From: Sphingobacterium sp. ML3W | GTDB taxonomy: Bacteria > Bacteroidota > Bacteroidia > Sphingobacteriales > Sphingobacteriaceae | Direction: 5' to 3' | Length of the DNA stretch: 64,000 nucleotides | NCBI RefSeq assembly: GCF_000747525.1 | Contig: NZ_CP009278.1 | Coordinates: 3,782,001 to 3,846,000, forward strand | Shown: piece by piece, positions 53,687-62,964 of the stretch | Numbering within the stretch: position 1 is the stretch's first letter | Layout of the letters: each line of letters starts with the position of its first letter | Notes under the pieces: model-generated | Database searches by the model: none | What the model was told of the DNA's origin: nothing | Seen by the model: the letters and a program-made list of their open reading frames with translations, nothing else | Position numbers and translations under genes: made by a program

Positions 53687-55624
53687 TTATTTTTGTTTCC
53701 CGTCGAAAATAAGTTTATTTTCAATCATCCGATTATTATATTGTTGTTCAAAAGCTTGAAGTTTAGTATCCATAGTATCTAATACTGCTGGGTGCTGCTT
53801 GAGGATATCTTGCTGCATAAAACGATCTTCCTTCAGATTATGAAGGGATACATTTTTTGTCCCATCATTGATCAACATATAATCTTTGTAGTAGAAGTTA
53901 TATGTACCTGCATTATTATTGATTACAAAATTTTCTTTTGTTGGATTCAATGCATCAAAACCAAAGGCAAAATAAGGTTTATTATAATTTAAATAATTCA
54001 GTACCGTAGGCATGATATCTATTTGTTGTGCCAACTTATCACTTCTACCTTTTAACTCTCCTCCTGGAGTATACAAAATTATAGGAATGGCAAAGCTATT
54101 AGCAGCAGTTTTATATTCAGGTAGCGCACTAACGGTTGCATGATCGGCACAAATGACAAATAAAGTATTTTTATACCAAGGCATGGTCGCTGCTGTTTTA
54201 AAAAACTGACGTAATGCATTATCGGTATAACCTATTGGTTCTTGTACAGGCAAGGGTCCTTTTGGAAACACACCTTTATATTTTGTCGGTACTTTAAAAG
54301 GGTGATGCGAAGATAACGAGAAGAAACTGGCAAAAAATGGTTGTTTGAAAGTATTGATTTCATTGGCCATAAATTGCATAAACGGTTCGTCCCAAATGCC
54401 CCAGATACCATCAAAATCCGCATCATTATTGTATTCATTTTTACCATAATAATGTTGAATACCTGCTAGTTTCATATAAGCAGAGAACCCCATACTCCCG
54501 TTTGGAGCACCATGAAAGAATGCCGTTTCATAGCCTTCATTTCCCAATAAATTGGCGATACTAGTTGTCTTATTGCCCGAATAAACCGATAGTACAAAAG
54601 GCTCTCCTACAGAAGGAATTCCTGTAATAACAGACGGAAGCGCATCGATTGATTTACGTCCATTAGCATAGGTATGTTCAAAAGTATATCCTGCACGAAT
54701 CAAAGAATCTAAAAATGGTGTGTAACCTTTGTATTTTCCATCTTGGATATCCCTATTTAACTCTCCAAAATGTTCCTTTGCGAAACTCTCTAGAATCAAA
54801 AAGACAACATTCATTTTTTTGAATGGCTCCCTACTTTCTGGATAGTGGATAGGATTATAGATATGGTCCAATTCTTCTTGTGTAAACGTATGAATGGGTT
54901 TCAAATTTACGGCTTTCAGAGTCTTCATCATACTAAAAGGTGTATTTAATACGATGTTCATTTCCTCTGGGTTTGTCACATAATCTCCCGCATTACTTAA
55001 TGTAATGGGTCTGGTACTATGTGCCCATCCACCACGAACTCCACCTATAAACAGAAATATACTTAGTAAAAATAAGGCTGACTGAATGCTATATGCTCCC
55101 CATTTAAAGGTCGCTGGCCTATATATCTGCAGCAAGTCATGCAACTTAATTAGAACGTATACCAAGACAGCAAACAATATAAACAAGTACCAATAATCAA
55201 CGCAAAAATCAAAAGCTAAGGACCAAAGATTCTGCTCATTTGCAAATTGATCAAAGACTGTACCTGTGGTGCGCTTCAATGTAAAAGGGTAATATGCAAA
55301 ATCAATCAAATTTAAGGCTATACCAATGGAGTTTGTGATAACAAAGATCCATTTCGCTATTTTTTGATAGGTCGCATTGTACTTAAATGGAGCTGGGATA
55401 ATTTGCATCAAGAGATAGAGTACATTTAAATATAATAAAGCTACAATATCAAATTTAACCCCTCCCCATAGCATCAATGCTAAATGCTCAACACTAACAT
55501 TTGGAAATAAGGAGTAATTAATCCAATAAAATCCCAATCTTAAAAAAGCGTAAATCAACAACAGCATCAAGAATCGAATCAACAACCCCAAATACGGTGC
55601 GAAAAAACCTTTCAATTTAATCAT
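53687..55624 (-). CDS. LtaS-like sulfatase-fold phosphoglycerol transferase (copy 1)
   Basis: A 645-residue membrane protein with about five N-terminal membrane segments and a C-terminal sulfatase-fold domain from about residue 260. NVVFLILESFAKEHFGELN opens the domain with the first metal-binding residue. GRKSIDALPSVITGIPSVGE aligns with the nucleophile region, where a serine stands in place of the lipoteichoic acid synthase threonine. FVICADHATVSAL and SSHHPFKVP hold further ligands. The family transfers phosphoglycerol or phosphoethanolamine from lipids; Gram-negative members decorate envelope glycans or lipids. It lies 9 bases after the second copy in one operon. Substrate unknown. Confidence 0.87.
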   Translation of the reverse strand: MIKLKGFFAPYLGLLIRFLMLLLIYAFLRLGFYWINYSLFPNVSVEHLALMLWGGVKFDIVALLYLNVLYLLMQIIPAPFKYNATYQKIAKWIFVITNSIGIALNLIDFAYYPFTLKRTTGTVFDQFANEQNLWSLAFDFCVDYWYLFILFAVLVYVLIKLHDLLQIYRPATFKWGAYSIQSALFLLSIFLFIGGVRGGWAHSTRPITLSNAGDYVTNPEEMNIVLNTPFSMMKTLKAVNLKPIHTFTQEELDHIYNPIHYPESREPFKKMNVVFLILESFAKEHFGELNRDIQDGKYKGYTPFLDSLIRAGYTFEHTYANGRKSIDALPSVITGIPSVGEPFVLSVYSGNKTTSIANLLGNEGYETAFFHGAPNGSMGFSAYMKLAGIQHYYGKNEYNNDADFDGIWGIWDEPFMQFMANEINTFKQPFFASFFSLSSHHPFKVPTKYKGVFPKGPLPVQEPIGYTDNALRQFFKTAATMPWYKNTLFVICADHATVSALPEYKTAANSFAIPIILYTPGGELKGRSDKLAQQIDIMPTVLNYLNYNKPYFAFGFDALNPTKENFVINNNAGTYNFYYKDYMLINDGTKNVSLHNLKEDRFMQQDILKQHPAVLDTMDTKLQAFEQQYNNRMIENKLIFDGKQK

Positions 55625-55633
55625 ATTTTCTAA

Positions 55634-57514
55634 TTAATATTTTAAAAACTCATGATACACTTCCTGATAATAAGCTTTTCCAATGTTCAATAAACTATCC
55701 GTTTTTGCATGGGGAAAATTACTATTTTGCTTGTAATTGATAATTTTCCCGACATTATCAAAACTAACCGCCTGCTCTGGTGTAATGACACCAAATGCAT
55801 CTTTGGAATTATAAAAAGCAATCTGCGGCGTTGTTGGATTTAACAGATCTCGGCTCCAATGATAACGTTCGGAAGATAAACCCAATTGATGGAGTAAGGT
55901 CGCCACCATATCCGTTTGATTTCCTATTTTATGATATTTCTTACCTCTAAATTCTGGCTTTATTACATCTCCAAAAAACAACAATGGAATATGGAAGCGG
56001 TGTGGGTTCGACAATTCCCATTTCTCAGCAGGTAATCGATGTCCGTGATCTGCTACAACAACAAACAAAGTATTTTTATACCAGCTTTTACTTTTTGCCT
56101 GATTGATAAAATCATAAACCACAGAATCGGTATAATATGCTGTACTTCTAAATTTATCGGCATTCGTTTTAGTGCCAAATTTATAACCATCTTTCAAGTT
56201 AAATGGTTCATGATTGATTAACGTAAAAATGGTTGAAAAGAACGGCGTTTTTTCCGTATCAAAGTCATGCAGCATGCGATTTAAGACAACATGATCATAC
56301 ACTCCCCATGATGCACGATCTACATCAACCCCAAAGCTTGCATTATCAACCACTTTGGAAACGCCATGCATCAACATATAGGATTTAAAATTATAAAATT
56401 CACTTTGTCCACCATGATAAAATGAGCCGCGGTACCCCACGCTGCTTAGCTCTTGGCCAACAGCTGGTAAGTTTTCATGCTTATCAATATACTTGATAAT
56501 ACTCTCTGGACCTTGAGCAGGGAAAGCGCTAAAAATACCGACCATTCCTTTATCCGAACGATCTGCCGCAGCATAGATATGATCAAAAAAAACACCTTGG
56601 TTAATTAATTTTTCAATATTGGGTGTGACTCCCTTTTCACCCCCCATTGATTCAATCAGTCCCCCGACGAAACTTTCCAACATAATAAAAACTACATTTG
56701 GTCGATTTGTTGTTAATATCGAAATAGCTGAATCTGGATTTGCTTGAAATGCTGGTTTTAAAATAGCTTTCATTTCCGATTCATCACTATAAAATTGGTA
56801 TGGACTTTTTAACCGTGTACTTTTAGAGAAATAATCACGCAGTAGCGCCCATTGTGTATTTACTGCTGCATGGTTATAGAAACTTTCCTCAGAGAAATAT
56901 GCTTTACTGGGATTTAAAGTTGCTCTGCCATAGCCGCCTCGTATAAAGGTAAATAATAAGAGTGCACCAACCAAAAATTTAACAGCATTCTGCCACGGTA
57001 ATTTAATGTTATAAAAGTGTACCTTTTTGAACATCCAACGATAGAGGAAGTAACCAGATACGATACCAACGATCATACCAAAAACAGGAAAAAATACTGG
57101 CGTGGACTCCGCTGAAGCAACAGCTCCTGAAGGAGATGCTAAAAAAGCATCAAAAGCACGTTTAGAGATTTTATCGCCCCATTCTCTATATATATTAATA
57201 TTGATGAAAGAAACCACGAAGTAAATAACCAACAAACTAATGGTATAAACATCCAATACTTTTCTTTTAAAATGTACTTGAGGTAAGAAAGATAAAAGGC
57301 AATAAATGAAGAAAGGAATAGCACATATATAGGAGACTGCAGAAAAATCTAAACTGAGACCATGATAATAGATTCTAAAAACCTCCGACAAATTTTCAAA
57401 CCCAATCTTCTCAAAAAAAGCGGTGATAAAAAGCAATCGATCGATAAAGCATATGAGCAGCCAAAATAAAAAGTATTGAGTCAGGGCCTTCAACTCATTG
57501 GCAATTCTATTCAT
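55634..57514 (-). CDS. LtaS-like sulfatase-fold phosphoglycerol transferase (copy 2)
   Basis: A 626-residue relative of the adjacent gene with the same design: five N-terminal membrane segments, then the extracytoplasmic sulfatase-fold domain. PNVVFIMLESFVGGLIESMG carries the first metal residue, DRSDKGMVGIFSAFPAQGPE the nucleophile region (again Ser rather than Thr), LFVVVADHGHRLPAE and LINHEPFNLKD the further ligands. The two proteins are paralogues but clearly diverged, which suggests different acceptors or donors. It is the first gene of the pair. The upstream intergenic region is shared with divergent valS. Confidence 0.87.
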   Translation of the reverse strand: MNRIANELKALTQYFLFWLLICFIDRLLFITAFFEKIGFENLSEVFRIYYHGLSLDFSAVSYICAIPFFIYCLLSFLPQVHFKRKVLDVYTISLLVIYFVVSFININIYREWGDKISKRAFDAFLASPSGAVASAESTPVFFPVFGMIVGIVSGYFLYRWMFKKVHFYNIKLPWQNAVKFLVGALLLFTFIRGGYGRATLNPSKAYFSEESFYNHAAVNTQWALLRDYFSKSTRLKSPYQFYSDESEMKAILKPAFQANPDSAISILTTNRPNVVFIMLESFVGGLIESMGGEKGVTPNIEKLINQGVFFDHIYAAADRSDKGMVGIFSAFPAQGPESIIKYIDKHENLPAVGQELSSVGYRGSFYHGGQSEFYNFKSYMLMHGVSKVVDNASFGVDVDRASWGVYDHVVLNRMLHDFDTEKTPFFSTIFTLINHEPFNLKDGYKFGTKTNADKFRSTAYYTDSVVYDFINQAKSKSWYKNTLFVVVADHGHRLPAEKWELSNPHRFHIPLLFFGDVIKPEFRGKKYHKIGNQTDMVATLLHQLGLSSERYHWSRDLLNPTTPQIAFYNSKDAFGVITPEQAVSFDNVGKIINYKQNSNFPHAKTDSLLNIGKAYYQEVYHEFLKY

Positions 57515-57654
57515 TTTCAGTAATTTTTAAAACACGCAAATGTACGCTATTTCAGGAATAATAGATTGCTATGTGACGATTATGTTATAAAAATATTATC
57601 ATATCATCAATTCTTGCACATAATATAACCTCCCCAAGTAAAGAATTATGAGTA

Positions 57655-57731
57655 TAATGGCAAGTAATCAAGCTTAAAGAAGCAATTCCTTCTTACTTAA
57701 CTGCTTCCTAATTATATTTATACTGCCATTA
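57655..57731. promoter_or_regulatory. Nested inverted repeats upstream of valS
   Basis: Outer arms TAATGGCA (57655-57662) and TGCCATTA (57724-57731) enclose two overlapping pairs: AAGTAA (57662-57667) with TTACTT (57693-57698), and GAAGCA (57679-57684) with TGCTTC (57702-57707). The inner pairs cross, so they can form only as alternatives or as a pseudoknot. It lies upstream of the valS -7 box, so it is not part of the valS mRNA unless an earlier start is used. A small RNA is possible. Confidence 0.35.
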
Positions 57732-57783
57732 CTAAAATCAAAATGTCAAGGAAATACACATTTTTTAAATAGAAATATTAAAC

Positions 57784-57814
57784 TTCAATAAAACAACTAA
57801 ATTCGTTAAATTTG
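57784..57814 (+). promoter_or_regulatory. Probable valS promoter
   Basis: TAAATTTG (57807-57814) is an exact -7 box of the Bacteroidetes type; the -33 element TTC (57784-57786) is off the TTG consensus by one base, with a 20-base spacer. The leader to the ATG would be about 20 bases. Confidence 0.5.
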
Positions 57815-57839
57815 CGAACGATTTTGAAAAAAAATTATC

Positions 57840-60455
57840 ATGAGTATAGCAAAAACTTACAATCCTAAAGAAGCTGAAGACAAATGGTACAGCTATTGGA
57901 TGGAGAATGGATTTTTCCGTTCTACACCTGATGAGCGTGAACCGTATACAATAGTAATGCCTCCTCCAAACGTCACTGGTGTATTACACATGGGACATAT
58001 GTTGAACAATACCATTCAAGATGTATTGATTCGTCGCGCACGTATGCAAGGTAAAAATGCCTGTTGGGTACCGGGTACCGATCATGCATCTATTGCCACT
58101 GAAGCTAAGGTTGTCGCTATGCTGAAAGAGCAAGGAATTGATAAGAAATCATTATCGCGTGAAGACTTCCTAAAACATGCTTGGGAATGGAAAGAAAAAT
58201 ATGGTGGTATCATCTTAAAACAACTTGAGAAATTAGGCGCCTCATGTGATTGGGAACGCACAAAATTCACGATGGATGCTGATTTATCTGAATCGGTTAT
58301 CGATACTTTTATCAAATTTTACAAAGAAGGTTATATCTATCGTGGTGTTCGCATGGTAAACTGGGATCCACAAGGAAAAACAGCTTTATCTGACGAAGAA
58401 GTAATTCGCAAGGAAGTAAATCAAAAATTATACTATATCCGTTATAAAATTAAGGATTCAGATGAACACATCATCATTGCAACGACTCGTCCTGAGACGA
58501 TTATGGCTGATGCTGCTATCTGTATCAATCCAAATGATGAACGCTATGCACACCTAAAAGGCAAAACAGTACTTGTACCATTAGTTAATCGTGAAATTCC
58601 AATCATCGAAGATGAATACGTGGATATGGAATTTGGTACTGGTTGTTTAAAAGTAACTCCTGCACACGATTTAAACGATTATGCTCTAGGCCAAAAACAT
58701 AATTTAGAAATCATCGATTTATTAAACGATGATGGAACTTTAAATGCCAATGCTCAAATTTTGGTAGGTGAAGATCGTTTCATTGCTCGTAAAAAAATCG
58801 CAAAACTCTTAGAAGAAGTTGATCAAATCGAAAAAATCGAAGATTACAAATCTCAAGTTGGCTTCTCGGAACGCACTGATGCTGCAATCGAACCGAAATT
58901 ATCGATGCAATGGTGGTGTAAAATGGATAAACTAGCACAACCTGCATTGGATTATGTGGTTAGTGGAGAAGTAAATCTGATACCAGACAAGTTCACATCC
59001 AGCTATAAGCACTGGATGGAAAACGTGAAAGATTGGTGTATCTCTCGTCAGTTGTGGTGGGGACAGCGGATACCAGCTTGGTATAATGAGAAAAACGAAT
59101 GGGTAGTTGCTAAAACTGAAGCTGAAGCTATTCAAGAGTTTGAGTCGCAAGGAAAAGCTACTGGAGCGATCCGTCAAGAAGAAGATGTACTGGATACCTG
59201 GTTCTCTTCTGGTTTATGGCCAATGTCAGTGTTCGACGGTGTCCGTAATCCTGAAAATGAAGAATTCAATTACTACTACCCGACCAATGATTTAGTTACT
59301 GCTCCCGAGATTCTTTTCTTCTGGGTAGCACGTATGATGATCATGGGGCATGCATATACAGGGAAAGCTCCTTTCAAAAATGTATACTTAACAGGTATCG
59401 TTCGCGATAAATTGGGACGCAAGATGTCTAAGTCATTAGGAAATTCTCCCGACCCCATTGAATTAATGGCACAATACGGTACAGATGGTGTACGTGTAGG
59501 TATGTTATTATCTTCTCCTGCCGGAAATGACTTGATGTTTGATGTTTCTTATTGTGAACAGGGCCGTAATTTTGCAAATAAAATCTGGAATGCCTTCCGT
59601 TTAGTAAAAGGATGGGAAACAACTGATACAGCTGCAACTGAGGCTCAAAAAACAGCTGCAAGATGGTTTGAAAGCAAATTCAATGCTACTTTAATAGAGA
59701 TCGAAGATCACTTTAATAACTACCGTTTATCCGATGCCTTGATGTCTACGTACAAATTGGTGTGGGATGATTTCTGCGCTTGGTACTTAGAGTTGGTTAA
59801 ACCAGCATATCAAGCCCCTATTGAAGCCGAAACTTTTGAAGTAGTAAAAGGATTTTTCAAACGCATATTAACCTTGGTACATCCATTTATGCCTTTCTTA
59901 TCAGAAGAATTATGGCATGATGAATTATTCGGTGAACGCGATGCAAAAGATTGTATCATCGTTGCGGACTATCCAACTGTAGGTGAAATCGACCAAAAAA
60001 TAATTAAAGAGTTCACCATCGTACAACAGATTATTTCTGAAGTTCGAAATATCAGAAATACGAAACAGATCTCTCCAAAAATTGCTTTGCCTTTAGCTAT
60101 CAATTCAAGTGAAATTGAATTCACGAGTTACCAAGATAGCATCATCAAATTGGCAAATATTGAAACATTAACTTTTGTTCAGGAAAAAGTTAATGGCGCT
60201 ATCAGTTTCTTAGCAGGCAAAGAAGAATGCTATGTTGCACTTGCAGAAAATATCGATGTTGATGCGGAGCGTGAAAGAATTACAAAAGAAATTGATTATT
60301 TAAAAGGTTTCTTGGTTTCTGTAGATAAGAAGTTATCGAACGAGCGTTTTGTTCAGAATGCGAAACCTGAAATTATTCAAAACGAACAGAATAAAAAAGC
60401 AGATGCTGAATCTAAGATTAAAATCTTGGCTGAAAACTTAGCAAGTCTATCATAA
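57840..60455 (+). CDS. valS: Valyl-tRNA synthetase
   Basis: An 871-residue class I aminoacyl-tRNA synthetase that charges tRNA-Val. The HIGH motif is PPNVTGVLHMGHMLN at about 40-55, the KMSKS motif is GRKMSKSLGNSPDP at about 530, the editing domain is in between (TTRPETIMADAAI; DLNDYALGQKH), and the C-terminus carries the valyl-specific coiled coil (IDVDAERERITKEIDYLKG). The length matches bacterial ValS. The start ATG follows a short AT-rich leader. Monocistronic, with its own promoter and terminator. Confidence 0.98.
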   Translation: MSIAKTYNPKEAEDKWYSYWMENGFFRSTPDEREPYTIVMPPPNVTGVLHMGHMLNNTIQDVLIRRARMQGKNACWVPGTDHASIATEAKVVAMLKEQGIDKKSLSREDFLKHAWEWKEKYGGIILKQLEKLGASCDWERTKFTMDADLSESVIDTFIKFYKEGYIYRGVRMVNWDPQGKTALSDEEVIRKEVNQKLYYIRYKIKDSDEHIIIATTRPETIMADAAICINPNDERYAHLKGKTVLVPLVNREIPIIEDEYVDMEFGTGCLKVTPAHDLNDYALGQKHNLEIIDLLNDDGTLNANAQILVGEDRFIARKKIAKLLEEVDQIEKIEDYKSQVGFSERTDAAIEPKLSMQWWCKMDKLAQPALDYVVSGEVNLIPDKFTSSYKHWMENVKDWCISRQLWWGQRIPAWYNEKNEWVVAKTEAEAIQEFESQGKATGAIRQEEDVLDTWFSSGLWPMSVFDGVRNPENEEFNYYYPTNDLVTAPEILFFWVARMMIMGHAYTGKAPFKNVYLTGIVRDKLGRKMSKSLGNSPDPIELMAQYGTDGVRVGMLLSSPAGNDLMFDVSYCEQGRNFANKIWNAFRLVKGWETTDTAATEAQKTAARWFESKFNATLIEIEDHFNNYRLSDALMSTYKLVWDDFCAWYLELVKPAYQAPIEAETFEVVKGFFKRILTLVHPFMPFLSEELWHDELFGERDAKDCIIVADYPTVGEIDQKIIKEFTIVQQIISEVRNIRNTKQISPKIALPLAINSSEIEFTSYQDSIIKLANIETLTFVQEKVNGAISFLAGKEECYVALAENIDVDAERERITKEIDYLKGFLVSVDKKLSNERFVQNAKPEIIQNEQNKKADAESKIKILAENLASLS

Positions 60456-60467
60456 AAAATATTACTA

Positions 60468-60508
60468 AAAAGAGGCCAACTTTCTTATCGAAAGTTGGCC
60501 TCTTTTGT
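60468..60508 (+). terminator. Terminator of valS
   Basis: AAAAGAGGCCAACTTTC and GAAAGTTGGCCTCTTTT form a perfect 17-base stem with a 5-base loop, 12 bases after the stop codon, with the T-run inside the right arm. Confidence 0.9.
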
Positions 60509-60626
60509 TAGACAGAATAGGACATAGAATCAAAAAAGCCATACTCAATAGTTGGAATTAAAATTGCATTGTAAAAACAGATCGCAAAAGAAAATTATAT
60601 AGATAAAAAACAATAACGGTTAATAA

Positions 60627-61499
60627 ATGAAAAAAACAATGTTTTTGCTCTTATTTGTCCTTACTTCTTTATTTGTTCGTGCACAAGAGCAACCTACTGC
60701 TTATGCAGTATACGATGAGTTCGATTTATGGAATTTTAGCAAAGGTGATACAGCTTATATTTTTGCTGACATCGCTTATATCCGTAGTAATGCCAGCACC
60801 AATGCTACACTCATTGATTCTATAACAGCGGGAAATAGTGTTGTAATTGCCAGCGAAGGATATAATGGAAATACTATAAGAGGGTTCCATGCACCTTGGT
60901 ATAAAATAACGTACATAAAAAACAACGTTGAGAAAGAAGGGTTCATTTGGCTAGGCCTTTTGGCTCTCAATAGTATCCAGAACGAAGATGGTGAGCAATT
61001 TATTTATGGATTTAAAAAATTCAAACCATCTACTGAATATGCTGCAGCTTATTATGAGGCTCAGATAAAGGTGTTTAATAAGGAAAAGAATTGTATTGCA
61101 CGTGCCGATTATCAAGCAGATGTAAATGATCAACTCGGTACAGAAACAAAAATCCTACCGGCAATGGGATTGAAAAACATCAAAAACATTCATCGCTCAG
61201 CATTTCTAAGTGAATCTTGCGGAGTATCAACCCAATATTATTATTTCGCATGGAATGGTCATGAGCTGATTCATTTTCCGAATAAAATGACAGTTTCTGA
61301 CGCAGGTGTATTCTATCATGACGAAACCATTCTTTTCCCCTCAGAACATTTAGGCGACCAAAATATGATTATTAAAAGGATTATAGAGGGTGAAAACACA
61401 AGTGAAGATATGGAAGACCCTAAATATCAAGAAACTAAAAGCCAGATTAATTATATCTGGGATGGGACTACTTTGAGTGAAATCATGGAAATGCGTTGA
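60627..61499 (+). CDS. Secreted SH3-like domain protein, function unknown
   Basis: A 290-residue exported protein (signal MKKTMFLLLFVLTSLFVRAQ). Residues about 45-115 have the pattern of a bacterial SH3 domain (FADIAYIRSNASTNATLIDS, VIASEGYNGNTIRGFHAPWY, then KITYIKN and GFIWLGLLALNS). The rest is beta-rich with no recognised domain; it contains NQYYYFAWNGHELIHF-like strands. It is probably periplasmic. It is monocistronic downstream of valS and I know no assigned function. Confidence 0.72.
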   Translation: MKKTMFLLLFVLTSLFVRAQEQPTAYAVYDEFDLWNFSKGDTAYIFADIAYIRSNASTNATLIDSITAGNSVVIASEGYNGNTIRGFHAPWYKITYIKNNVEKEGFIWLGLLALNSIQNEDGEQFIYGFKKFKPSTEYAAAYYEAQIKVFNKEKNCIARADYQADVNDQLGTETKILPAMGLKNIKNIHRSAFLSESCGVSTQYYYFAWNGHELIHFPNKMTVSDAGVFYHDETILFPSEHLGDQNMIIKRIIEGENTSEDMEDPKYQETKSQINYIWDGTTLSEIMEMR

Positions 61500-61603
61500 T
61501 TAACTTGTAATGATAATGCGCTATTCACCATTTAACAAAAGATATTCACCGATTGTTTCCGGCCGTTTACCTAATGGGAATGTCGATTAATTGCGGTAAT
61601 AAT

Positions 61604-61611
61604 TATCTTTG
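61604..61611 (+). promoter_or_regulatory. Candidate -7 box upstream of the YqaE/Pmp3 gene
   Basis: TATCTTTG is an exact match to TAnnTTTG, 22 bases before the ATG. No TTG lies 19 bases upstream, so only half of the promoter is supported. Confidence 0.4.
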
Positions 61612-61633
61612 AACAAATATTAAAATAATAGAT

Positions 61634-61828
61634 ATGATCCTAATAGCAGTATTACTACCCTGGTTATCCTTCTTTTTAAGGGGAAAAATATTTTCTGGAA
61701 TCTTATGTTTGATTTTGCAGTGTACACTTATCGGTTGGTTGCCCGCGGCTATATGGGCTGTGGCTTCCCGAGTTGATGGTAAAAACAAATCTAGATTTAA
61801 AGAAATTAAACGTCAACAACGTTTTTAA
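61634..61828 (+). CDS. YqaE/Pmp3 family small membrane protein
   Basis: A 64-residue protein with two hydrophobic segments (MILIAVLLPWLSFFLRGKIF and ILCLILQCTLIGWLPAAIWAV), the standard layout of the YqaE/Pmp3 proteolipids, in which the LPWLSFFLRGK and GWLPAAIWA motifs are conserved. A basic tail (KNKSRFKEIKRQQRF) ends it. Members are small inner-membrane proteins often induced by salt or membrane stress; the action is not known. It lies 74 bases before the DUF4342 gene and could form one unit. Confidence 0.85.
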   Translation: MILIAVLLPWLSFFLRGKIFSGILCLILQCTLIGWLPAAIWAVASRVDGKNKSRFKEIKRQQRF

Positions 61829-61902
61829 CATTTTTTTAGCAACAATTATTGATTGAAAGTGTTTATATTTAAAAACAACATCAATTTAAAAATCAATACA
61901 TT

Positions 61903-62202
61903 ATGGGCATAAAAGAAACATTTTCTATTAATGGAGAGAATCTATTAAAAAAGATTAAAGAGCTCATTGCTGAAGGCAATGTGACCAAAATCAGTATTTC
62001 TGATAAGTCTGGAAAAGAAATTATGAGTTTCCCGGTGACTGTAGGTGCTATTGGGCTGATATTCGCACCAATATTTGCTGCTATTGGTGCTATGGCAGCA
62101 CTATTAACAGAGTGCAAAATAACCGTTGAAAGAAAAGTAAAGGATACGGATGACCACGATCAAAACGCGGACGATACATCACAAAATATTGAAGTAAAAT
62201 AA
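61903..62202 (+). CDS. DUF4342 family protein
   Basis: A 99-residue protein. The first part (FSINGENLLKKIKELIAEGN and VTKISISDKSGKEIMSFPVT) and the hydrophobic segment that follows (GAIGLIFAPIFAAIGAMAAL) match DUF4342, whose members have an amphipathic N-terminus, a single membrane-like segment and a VER motif (ITVERKV). The last 20 residues are acidic. Function is unknown; the family is often annotated as stress-associated. It is convergent with the Dabb gene. Confidence 0.85.
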   Translation: MGIKETFSINGENLLKKIKELIAEGNVTKISISDKSGKEIMSFPVTVGAIGLIFAPIFAAIGAMAALLTECKITVERKVKDTDDHDQNADDTSQNIEVK

Positions 62203-62212
62203 TTTCGATACT

Positions 62213-62239
62213 AAAGGGAGAAACTGCATTCTCCCTTTT
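62213..62239. terminator. Bidirectional terminator between the DUF4342 and Dabb genes
   Basis: AAAGGGAGAA and TTCTCCCTTT form a perfect 10-base stem with a 6-base loop between converging genes, 11 bases after one stop and 9 before the other. The T-runs are short. Confidence 0.78.
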
Positions 62240-62247
62240 GCATATTG

Positions 62248-62679
62248 CTAACTAAGTACGGTATCCCTTACCTCGACTTGTTTCCAATATTTACTATATT
62301 GATCAATCCCCGCCAAATGATCAGGATGTACTTCATATGCTGTTATCGCTTCTAGACTTGAAAAGGTTAACATCACGTGGTACGAAAATGAATTATCAAC
62401 CACGTCTCTTGCATTAGTACCTGCAGGTTTACCAATATGGCAAGATTCTACGCCTGGTACTTTTTTTAAAATCTCAAAAAAGTTTAAAAAGTCTTTTTCT
62501 TCTTTTTCCTGAATACCATCTTTTAGCCAGAAATATACACTGTGAAAGATATACCCTGCCTTAAATCCATCGCTTGTTTCCATATTTTTAATTTCTTTTT
62601 CTGTATTTGCACATGAGGCTAAAACTGTTCCTGCAGCGCCCGCAAGCACCAATGATTTTAAAAATTTTTTACGTTCCAT
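62248..62679 (-). CDS. Dabb (stress-responsive alpha/beta barrel) protein with lipoprotein-type signal
   Basis: A 143-residue protein. The N-terminus MERKKFLKSLVLAGAAGTVL ends in a lipobox-like VLASCANT, so the mature protein is probably lipid-anchored. The remaining 100 residues match the Dabb domain: AGYIFHSVYFWLKDG, LKKVPGVESCHIGKPAG, SFSYHVMLTFSSLEAI and YEVHPDHLAG. Dabb proteins form dimeric beta barrels; some act on aromatic polyketides or respond to stress, but most are uncharacterised. Monocistronic and minus strand. Confidence 0.88.
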   Translation of the reverse strand: MERKKFLKSLVLAGAAGTVLASCANTEKEIKNMETSDGFKAGYIFHSVYFWLKDGIQEKEEKDFLNFFEILKKVPGVESCHIGKPAGTNARDVVDNSFSYHVMLTFSSLEAITAYEVHPDHLAGIDQYSKYWKQVEVRDTVLS

Positions 62680-62964
62680 TATTTTATAATTGATCTATCT
62701 AAGATACATAGAAAAAAACAGATGGACAATCTTAAATTCATGGTAAACAATACAGGGTATTTTATAGAAATAAGGCATTATTTTTGATTAATATCCTTAA
62801 CATTGCAAATATATTTCTCTATAAGCAGTTATCAGGGAAAAACTTAAACATTCACATCCCTTCTAAAGGTAAGCGTAGCGTTATTAGGAATAAAAGTATA
62901 AACATATTTACTTGTTTTACGTTATCATATTAAATTAAGGGTTCATAAAAGACTAATACATATT

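Larger units (their letters stand above)
57515..57839. other. Divergent intergenic region between the LtaS-like operon and valS
   Basis: 325 bases without a gene. It contains a nested set of inverted repeats at 57655-57731 (listed) and a good valS promoter at 57784-57814. The LtaS side carries a -7-like CAAATGTA (57537-57544) without a matching TTG 19 bases further. Confidence 0.4.

Noticed and set aside
53687..57514. True lipoteichoic acid synthesis
   Set aside because: The organism appears Gram-negative and the nucleophile region lacks the LtaS threonine, so only the family name is kept.
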